Shown: positions 5,911 to 9,972 of the stretch, one piece after another
Numbering within the stretch: position 1 is the first letter of the stretch
How the letters are laid out: each line of letters starts with the position of its first letter
Position numbers and translations under genes: made by a program
Notes under the pieces: model-generated
The model's database searches: none
Told to the model about the DNA's origin: nothing
The model's input: the letters and a program-made list of their open reading frames with translations, nothing else
NCBI GenBank assembly: GCA_963693635.1
Contig: CAVOBC010000160.1
Span: forward strand, 1-9,972
Origin: CAVOBC01 sp963693635
Lineage (GTDB): Bacteria > Pseudomonadota > Gammaproteobacteria > Pseudomonadales > Azotimanducaceae
Direction of reading: 5' to 3'
DNA length: 9,972 bases

Positions 5911-6855
5911 TCATATCTCGATGATCGCGTGGCAGATCGTGCGCCTGCGGTGTGTGTAGGTCACGTGAACCAATCCATCACTTGCCTGGATGACCGCCGG
6001 GTACGAAAATTCGCCGCGCTCGACCTCAAGGTCGGCCACGCGCTCCCACTGCCAGGTGTCTGCGGACACGGCAACACTGAGGGGCGAGCGGCGGCGCAGG
6101 TTCGGGTTGTAGACGAGCAGGTGGCGACCGTCGCGCAGGGTGACGGCGTCGATGCCGCTGCCCGGGTGGAAGAGTCCGCTGCGCAGCAGAGGACTCCAAG
6201 CACGTCCATCCGTGCTCTCGGTGCGACCGATTGCGCCGGATTGTGTGCGGGCGAGTGCAACGAATCCCTTTGGGGTTCGCAGAATCGTCGGCTGGATGCC
6301 ACCAAGGACGAGAGGGTCGGGCACCGAAAAGCACCTGCCGCCTATCTCGAAGTGACATTTCCAGCCGTCGTGTTCCGTACTCGATGGATGCAACCAATCG
6401 TCGCCGACGCGGACAGACTTGTTCTTGATCGGACCCAGCGAGGGCGCGCGCAGGATCTTGGGATCAGTCCAGGTTTCACCGCCGTCGGCGCTCTCGATCA
6501 GGCGTCCGTGCCATTCGCGCGGGGATGGGCCTGACTTGTAAAAGAGTGAGGTTAGATTGCTGTCGTGAACGAGTACGGGATTCCAGCAGGGTTCCTGCTC
6601 GTCGTCGCCCGCAACCAAACGCGGCGTTGACCAGGTCGGCAATGCCGAGACCGAATGTGATAGAGGTCGACACGCGATGTAGTTGCCGCGGACGTAAGCT
6701 GATAGCCAGATGCCAACATCTGGATGGCCTTCCCGAGTACCGCCGAACCAGGCGCAGAGTAACCGGTCACCTGCGTCGACAATCGTGCTTGCATGACACG
6801 CAGGCGTCGGTGGATCGGACACCTCGAAAATCGGGTATTTGTGACTGAGTTCCAC
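5911..6855 (-). CDS. Sialidase-like protein (BNR/Asp-box six-bladed propeller family)
   Basis: A 314-aa protein of the sialidase superfamily that spans bacteria, fungi and plants and whose members are mostly unassigned glycoside hydrolases. Conserved blocks: WFGGTREGHPDVGIW (36-50), EPCWNPVL (88-95), FYKSGPSPREWHG (105-117), a good Asp-box SADGGETW (122-129), GPIKNKSV (141-148), PSSTEHDGW (157-165), IQPTILR (187-193), a decayed Asp-box STDGRAW (214-220), SGIDAVTLRDGRHLLVYN (233-250) and EFSYPAVIQASDGLVHVTY (282-300). No signal peptide is visible, so it would act in the cytoplasm unless exported otherwise. The start is a GTG at 6855, with gagga about 14 nt upstream, an unusually long spacing; no other start exists before an upstream stop. 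It stands alone, divergent from the gene pair at 6988. The substrate is not deducible; true sialic acid cleavage should not be assumed. Confidence 0.87.
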   Translation of the reverse strand: MELSHKYPIFEVSDPPTPACHASTIVDAGDRLLCAWFGGTREGHPDVGIWLSAYVRGNYIACRPLSHSVSALPTWSTPRLVAGDDEQEPCWNPVLVHDSNLTSLFYKSGPSPREWHGRLIESADGGETWTDPKILRAPSLGPIKNKSVRVGDDWLHPSSTEHDGWKCHFEIGGRCFSVPDPLVLGGIQPTILRTPKGFVALARTQSGAIGRTESTDGRAWSPLLRSGLFHPGSGIDAVTLRDGRHLLVYNPNLRRRSPLSVAVSADTWQWERVADLEVERGEFSYPAVIQASDGLVHVTYTHRRRTICHAIIEI

Positions 6856-6952
6856 GGGTGAGTTGCTTTGTCCTCTTTGAAAGTTAGAAGGTTAAAAGTC
6901 GACGAGCTTACGCTCGAAGCGGGCGGCTCGCATCGCTCGGCGCCAACATTCA

Positions 6953-6981
6953 TCGACGGTTCAGGCGCGTGGGCCTAAACT
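6953..6981 (+). promoter_or_regulatory. Possible promoter of the small-ORF/lipoprotein pair
   Basis: tcgacg (6953-6958; 4 of 6) and taaact (6976-6981; 4 of 6) are separated by 17 nt. The transcription start would fall at about the ATG at 6988. This agrees with the absence of a ribosome site there and would make the 59-aa ORF leaderless. Matches are modest. Confidence 0.3.
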
Positions 6982-6987
6982 CGATCC

Positions 6988-7167
6988 ATGAATAATCAAA
7001 CAACAGGCGGAAAGCGACCCTGGCTACCCTTCATTGTTATTGGGGCATTGTCATTGGGGGCATTTTTATCAAGGGAATTTTTGACAGGGGCATTCTTAGC
7101 AGGGGTGTTATTTACGAGGGCGATTGGAATAATCGGACCTGGAACAAGCGGGCTTGGAGGGAGATGA
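6988..7167 (+). CDS. 59-aa putative membrane peptide on a 15-bp repeat
   Basis: A short ORF from ATG 6988 to TGA 7167 whose stop overlaps the lipoprotein ATG (ATGA). After a polar, basic N-terminus (about 12 residues) it has a long hydrophobic stretch, about residues 13-50, with pentads AFLSR, EFLTG and AFLAG, then a Gly-rich tail. It could be one or two membrane helices. The pentads recall pentapeptide-repeat proteins, except that Phe takes the Asp/Asn position. The DNA is clearly richer in A+T than its surroundings. No Shine-Dalgarno precedes the ATG. It may instead be a leader ORF that couples to the lipoprotein, or simply a by-product of the tandem repeat. I do not recognise a family. Confidence 0.4.
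   Translation: MNNQTTGGKRPWLPFIVIGALSLGAFLSREFLTGAFLAGVLFTRAIGIIGPGTSGLGGR
7044..7163 (+). repeat. 15-bp tandem repeat, eight units, abutting a start codon
   Basis: Eight contiguous 15-bp units begin at 7044, 7059, 7074, 7089, 7104, 7119, 7134 and 7149. The early ones follow ggMattYttaNcaRg (for example ggcattcttagcagg at 7089). The last three drift to a ttgga/ctgga core. The array ends exactly at the lipoprotein ATG (7164), and its last unit provides the ribosome site. Because the period is five codons, every frame shows a five-residue repeat. Confidence 0.88.
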
Positions 7168-7793
7168 CCGGGCACGCGCTGACCCGCCTTGCGTCCCGTT
7201 GTGTCGTCTTGTGCCTGGTCGCTGTTATCGCATCTTGTGCCACGACCGGTAGTGAGCCAGATAAAGATCTGGGCATGACCGGAAGCTGGTTGCTCGATGA
7301 TGCGGCGAGCGATGACGCGGCTGATCTGATGGCAGCGGCGAATCGGAAACGCGGCGGCTTGTTGTCCGGTCTGCGCGGGGGCGTGCGTGTTTACGGGATC
7401 CCGCTCGGCGCGGGTGCCGACCTTGGTTCCGGGGCCTCTGCGCCGGGCGAGGCACGCGCGATGATCGATTTGCTGTCGGCAGATCGATTGGTCGTGAATC
7501 GTACCGGGGACGCGATGGTCCTTCACCACGACGGCGTGCGCGTCATTTACCCAATTGGAGAGTCCCATGAACAGGGCGACCGGGTTACGCGGAGCGATTG
7601 GCGGGGACAGACCTTGAGGACGTCCGACGCGGTTGAGGACGGCCCAAAACTGGTCCGCGAATTCGAACTGCGCGATGGCGCCCAGACTATGAACGTTGCG
7701 AGCAAGATCGGGCGTACGCGTATCAGGCAATGGTACGTGCGCAGCGCATCGGCAGATGTGGTAACCGGTCTGGCCGCGAGCGATTCGGAGTAG
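7164..7793 (+). CDS. Putative lipoprotein of unknown function
   Basis: A 209-aa protein with a basic N-terminus, a hydrophobic core (about residues 13-24) and a lipobox IASC, so Cys25 would be lipidated after signal peptidase II cleavage. The +2 residue is Ala, so outer-membrane sorting is expected. The mature part begins with a polar linker and then GMTGSWLLDD, followed by a Gly-rich loop (about 68-95) and alternating strand-like segments ending in RIRQWYVRSAS. This suggests a small beta-rich extracytoplasmic protein, but no family is recognised. ATG at 7164 has ggaggg closely upstream (3-4 nt, tight). The same frame stays open back to a stop at 6993-6995 without an ATG/GTG/TTG. The opposite-strand frame is open over the same interval but has no such signals. 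Confidence 0.75.
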   Translation: MTGHALTRLASRCVVLCLVAVIASCATTGSEPDKDLGMTGSWLLDDAASDDAADLMAAANRKRGGLLSGLRGGVRVYGIPLGAGADLGSGASAPGEARAMIDLLSADRLVVNRTGDAMVLHHDGVRVIYPIGESHEQGDRVTRSDWRGQTLRTSDAVEDGPKLVREFELRDGAQTMNVASKIGRTRIRQWYVRSASADVVTGLAASDSE

Positions 7794-7818
7794 CTGCGTC
7801 GTTGCCGTTGGCCTTTTT

Positions 7819-7943
7819 GGTCTGAAGGCTTTTGACCTCGCAGAGGCTGAAGGCTCTTTACCTTTCGGAGGCTGAAGGCTCTTTACCTTTCGGAGGCTGA
7901 GGGCTCTTTACCTTCCAGAGGCTGAAGGCTCTCTACCTCTTTA
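7819..7943. repeat. 25-bp tandem repeat, five units, between convergent genes
   Basis: Units lie at 7819-7843, 7844-7868, 7869-7893, 7894-7918 and 7919-7943, followed by a partial sixth (gctgaagactc). The core is aggctgaaggctctttacc followed by a variable sextet. Units 2 and 3 are identical; units 1 and 5 are the most diverged. The array fills nearly all of the 159-nt space between the lipoprotein stop (7793, +) and the PhyH stop (7953, -). There are no spacers, so it is not CRISPR-like. Confidence 0.9.
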
Positions 7944-7952
7944 GCTGAAGAC

Positions 7953-8702
7953 TCAGCGCTCGTAGAAGTCCGCGGCGAGTTTGTCGCTGAGGCCGTGCTC
8001 CATCCGCAGTAGTTGCTTCTGTCTCGGACTCAGCCGGTCGAGCCATGCGGGGTCAAAGCCGTGGTGTGGGTCGCACTGAAACCGCATCCAGCTACCGTTC
8101 CGGTAGTGGCCAAAGATGGCGTGCCGATTCGCATTCGTGTGGTTCGCTCCGCCACCGTGCCAGGTCTGGCCATGTGTCACGATCACGCTGCCGGACTTGA
8201 TGGCAGGTTGAATCTCATGCTTGACGATGAACCCATCGGGTGGTTCAAAGAGATGGCTTTGGTGGCTTCCCGGCACCAGTCGCGTTCCACCGTTTGCGCT
8301 TGAGAAATCGTCGAGCGCCCAGACTGTATTCATCATCACCGGCGCCTCAGTGCCATAGCGATGCAACCCGAAGGGGACGTCGCTGTGCAACGTCTGTCCC
8401 GGGTCGCCGGGCCGCACGAGGCGCGCCGACAAACTGCCAAGAATCAGCTCGTTGCCCATCAGGTCCTCGACCAGCGGCAGGACACGAGGGTGATCGATGC
8501 ATTCAAAGAAGACCGGATCGATGGTGACCAGGTTGGCGAGATGGCGCGCCGTGCCGCGGTGCGTGGACTCCACCCCGAGTTCGGCGGCAGCCTGTTGCAG
8601 GGTGTCGCGCATTCGCTCCACCGTTTCGCCATCCAGCACGTTGTCGAGCAGCGTGTATCCATAAACGCGGAGTTCGGTCGCGTGTTGGGAAAAGTCGTCC
8701 AC
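7953..8702 (-). CDS. Phytanoyl-CoA dioxygenase (PhyH) family protein
   Basis: A 249-aa Fe(II)/2-oxoglutarate-dependent oxygenase of the PhyH family, cytosolic, hydroxylating a small organic substrate that cannot be identified here. Iron ligands are His106 and Asp108 in LHSDVPFG and His182 in TWHGGGAN. Arg193 (NANRHAIF) is placed to bind 2-oxoglutarate. NGGTRLVPGSHQSH (138-151) is the typical PhyH block that precedes the distal His. The start is GTG at 8702, three nucleotides after the stop of the PPOX-family gene, with agga about 10 nt upstream lying inside that gene's end. The tight spacing implies co-transcription and translational coupling. It is the last gene of the operon, stopping next to the 25-bp repeat array. 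Confidence 0.93.
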   Translation of the reverse strand: MDDFSQHATELRVYGYTLLDNVLDGETVERMRDTLQQAAAELGVESTHRGTARHLANLVTIDPVFFECIDHPRVLPLVEDLMGNELILGSLSARLVRPGDPGQTLHSDVPFGLHRYGTEAPVMMNTVWALDDFSSANGGTRLVPGSHQSHLFEPPDGFIVKHEIQPAIKSGSVIVTHGQTWHGGGANHTNANRHAIFGHYRNGSWMRFQCDPHHGFDPAWLDRLSPRQKQLLRMEHGLSDKLAADFYER

Positions 8703-8705
8703 CGG

Positions 8706-9212
8706 TCAGTCTTCCTTGTACTTGCTACCGTCAGCGTAGTACCGGTCGTGCCAGATGCCCTGCGGCGCTTCACCCTCGACGGGCATGCGCCAGGATCTTA
8801 CTTTCGCGCTCTCGAGTGCGAGGCGGTATAGACCCCGCGGTTGATCAATGGTGTTGCGAATATACGAGTCGGCAGCGTCGGGCGGAATGTAGCGTTCGGC
8901 GATTGCGCGATAGAGCTCACGCCAAACGTCATCCTCGCCGATGTCGTGGACGAGTTCTGCGTCACCCTCCGCGACCACTTTGCGATAGGGGGCAGCCTCC
9001 TCGTCGATGCAAAGCGCGACCCGTGCGTCATTGCGCAAACAGGCGAACCATTCACTCTTTTCCCGCGGCGTAAAAAAAATGGCACCTTCGCGTTGGAGGA
9101 ACCAGATGGGCGTCACGAGGGGGCTGCCGTCTGCGCGCACACAAGCGATACGCATCAGCACTCCACGGGTTTGCAGCAGGTCGTCGCGCTCACTCGGGCT
9201 GAGTTGTGGCAT
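8706..9212 (-). CDS. PPOX-fold (pyridoxamine 5'-phosphate oxidase family) protein
   Basis: A 168-aa split-barrel protein of the pyridoxamine phosphate oxidase-like superfamily, which binds FMN, F420 or heme depending on the branch. Typical segments: ACVRADGSPLVTPIWFL (23-39) for the first strands, AIFFTPREKSEWFACLRND (44-62) for the cofactor-phosphate region, VALCID (65-70), and YRKVVAEGDAELV (76-88). The C-terminal part, KVRSWRMPVEG followed by GIWHDRYYADGSKY, is longer than in minimal members. True PdxH activity is unlikely at this length and with this C-terminus. ATG at 9212 has aagga about 7 nt upstream. It lies 62 nt after the Lin0512-family stop and just before the PhyH gene, so it may serve the same pathway. 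Which cofactor it uses cannot be read from the sequence. Confidence 0.85.
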   Translation of the reverse strand: MPQLSPSERDDLLQTRGVLMRIACVRADGSPLVTPIWFLQREGAIFFTPREKSEWFACLRNDARVALCIDEEAAPYRKVVAEGDAELVHDIGEDDVWRELYRAIAERYIPPDAADSYIRNTIDQPRGLYRLALESAKVRSWRMPVEGEAPQGIWHDRYYADGSKYKED

Positions 9213-9274
9213 GGGTTGGTCCTTGATGTTGGTTGCGTTTGCGTCCCGCTGTGGATGACAGCGAGTCGCGATAT

Positions 9275-9607
9275 CTATTCAAACTGCACGAGAATGCCCG
9301 CGTTGGCAATGACGATGGCGTCAACGCCGTCCTCGCCAGGAATGAGCAGTCCGCCAACTTCGACGTCGACCGTCACCGCGCCATAAGGGAGCGCCGCCGC
9401 GACACGGGAGGCGTCGACTGAACGGGGTTCTGGCACCCCAATCAAAACGTGCAGCACCATGTTATCCCGCCCACGACCCACATGGGGGAAGAGATTCAGG
9501 CTGGAATGGTGAATTGCATCGAATACGGCGCGCTCTGCCGCTCTCGTGTGATCCTCGCCGTGGACGTCGGTGCCCATCCCCATTTCTGTAAAATAGCGTT
9601 TCGCCAA
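9275..9607 (-). CDS. Lin0512 family protein
   Basis: A 110-aa member of the Lin0512 family (named after a Listeria protein; function unknown). Marks are KRYFTEMGMGTDVHGEDHT (3-21), RAVFDAIHHSSL (26-37), VLHVLIGVPEP (51-61), LPYGAVTVDVEVGGL (73-87) and IVIANAGILV (98-107). I selected the TTG at 9607 as start because it yields MAKRYFTEMGMG, the usual N-terminus and length of the family, and has gggga about 8 nt upstream. The frame is open further to an ATG at 9781, but the extra 58 residues look unlike protein. It is probably the first gene of the operon with the PPOX and PhyH genes. Confidence 0.87.
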   Translation of the reverse strand: MAKRYFTEMGMGTDVHGEDHTRAAERAVFDAIHHSSLNLFPHVGRGRDNMVLHVLIGVPEPRSVDASRVAAALPYGAVTVDVEVGGLLIPGEDGVDAIVIANAGILVQFE

Positions 9608-9912
9608 TGGTGGGTCCCCGGTTGATCGGTTGATTTGTCCCGCCTGATCGTTGCGAGTTAGCCCGCGCCCCGGCGTCGATGCAAATGCTTCACCGCAGGC
9701 CGTCCCGGTGTCGGGCAGGCATGACCAGTCAGTTGGCGATCGCAGACGCTCTCTCCCGATGGACCTTTGTGTAAACTCCAACAGGATACTGGCCCAGATT
9801 GACTCGCTGACAGTCCAAAAAGAGACCGAAAAAATGCGCGAACGGGAAGCGTCGAGAGACGAAGAACAAAGAATCGACGCAAACCAATGGACATGAGAAG
9901 GGGGCGAAACCC
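9608..9912. other. Intergenic region between divergent genes
   Basis: About 300 nt between the Lin0512-family start (-) and the partial gene at 9913 (+). Its GC-rich left half shows no feature I can name. The right half is richer in A and holds the small ORF listed separately. Promoters for both directions should lie here, but I see no convincing -35/-10 pair. Confidence 0.5.
9759..9896 (+). CDS. Possible 45-aa charged small protein
   Basis: An ATG at 9759 opens a frame to TGA at 9896. From about residue 15 the product is strongly charged and predicted helical (QKETEKMREREASRDEEQR), which looks more like a short coiled segment than random GC-rich translation. There is no clear ribosome site (only ctctcccg ahead), and the stop is 16 nt before the next start. 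It may be a small protein preceding the partial gene, or nothing. Confidence 0.25.
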   Translation: MDLCVNSNRILAQIDSLTVQKETEKMREREASRDEEQRIDANQWT

Positions 9913-9972
9913 GTGAGACTTTCAGCGGACGATCTCGGCAAATCCCACTACCTGATCTCGAAAAAATTCGCA
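9913..9972 (+). CDS. Start of an unidentified gene, cut by window edge
   Basis: A GTG at 9913 preceded by aaggggg at about 8 nt opens a frame that runs to the end of the window, 20 codons beginning MRLSADDLGKSHYLISKKF. The strong ribosome site is the main support. Too little is visible for any family assignment. Confidence 0.45.
   Translation, partial: MRLSADDLGKSHYLISKKFA

Noticed and set aside
6903..6916. cgagc-ttac-gctcg hairpin upstream of the sialidase-like gene
   Set aside because: A 5-bp stem alone in GC-rich DNA is expected by chance and has no supporting context.
6996..7730. Long open frame on the - strand (244 codons) across the lipoprotein and the 15-bp array
   Set aside because: It lies opposite a frame with a good signal peptide and lipobox. 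Its own product has no recognisable domain, and its NAP-rich part is only the 15-bp repeat read backwards.
7819..7954. CRISPR array
   Set aside because: The 25-bp units are directly adjacent with no spacers, and there are no cas genes nearby.
9608..9781. N-terminal extension of the Lin0512-family protein to an ATG at 9781
   Set aside because: The added 58 residues resemble no family member, whereas TTG 9607 gives the usual N-terminus and has a good ribosome site.

Overview
This is a GC-rich, gene-dense bacterial chromosomal window. The gene families present (YhhQ-type queuosine precursor transporter, DUF924, a bacterial TTC38-like TPR protein, PhyH dioxygenase, several short-chain dehydrogenases) and the GTG/TTG starts with purine-rich ribosome sites suggest a free-living, probably marine or environmental proteobacterium. 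A gammaproteobacterium is my best guess, held loosely. There are no rRNA, tRNA, CRISPR, integrase or transposase genes that I can see.

Layout. (1) 1-426, +: the C-terminal half of a short-chain dehydrogenase (SDR) cut by the window edge, ending in a short tandem duplication and a hairpin. (2) 498-4592, -: a run of five genes in one direction. Read in transcription order they are an atypical 6-pyruvoyltetrahydropterin synthase (PTPS)/QueD-family protein, an SDR whose ATG overlaps the PTPS stop, the queuosine-precursor transporter YhhQ, a DUF924 protein that overlaps the yhhQ end and has no ATG/GTG/TTG start, and after a 103-nt gap a TTC38-like TPR protein. A good sigma-70-like promoter (4620-4648) sits just upstream of the first gene. 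(3) 4695-5471, +: a complete classical SDR, divergent from the PTPS operon. (4) 5472-5910: no convincing gene. (5) 5911-6855, -: a sialidase-like (BNR/Asp-box) beta-propeller protein. (6) 6988-7793, +: a 59-aa putative membrane peptide, built largely on a 15-bp tandem repeat, overlapping by ATGA with a lipoprotein. (7) 7819-7943: a 25-bp tandem repeat filling the space between convergent genes. (8) 7953-9607, -: Lin0512-family protein, PPOX-fold flavin/PLP-type protein and PhyH Fe(II)/2-oxoglutarate dioxygenase, likely co-transcribed. (9) 9608-9972: a mostly non-coding stretch with a possible 45-aa ORF and the first 20 codons of a + strand gene running off the edge.

How the genes may work together. 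The PTPS-like protein, its coupled SDR and YhhQ all point to pterin/deazapurine metabolism. The PTPS-like protein has the ExxHGH signature instead of the catalytic Cys of QueD, and it appears to lack the C-terminal Glu that anchors the pterin ring. It may therefore make a folate or tetrahydropterin intermediate, or something else, rather than the queuosine intermediate. The coupled SDR would be a natural candidate for the next reduction step. The PhyH/PPOX/Lin0512 group looks like a small oxidative or catabolic operon of unknown substrate.

The most unusual sequence-level features are three independent short tandem arrays (12 bp x5 inside DUF924, 15 bp x8 inside and ahead of the lipoprotein pair, 25 bp x5 between convergent genes), and the missing standard start codon of the DUF924 gene.
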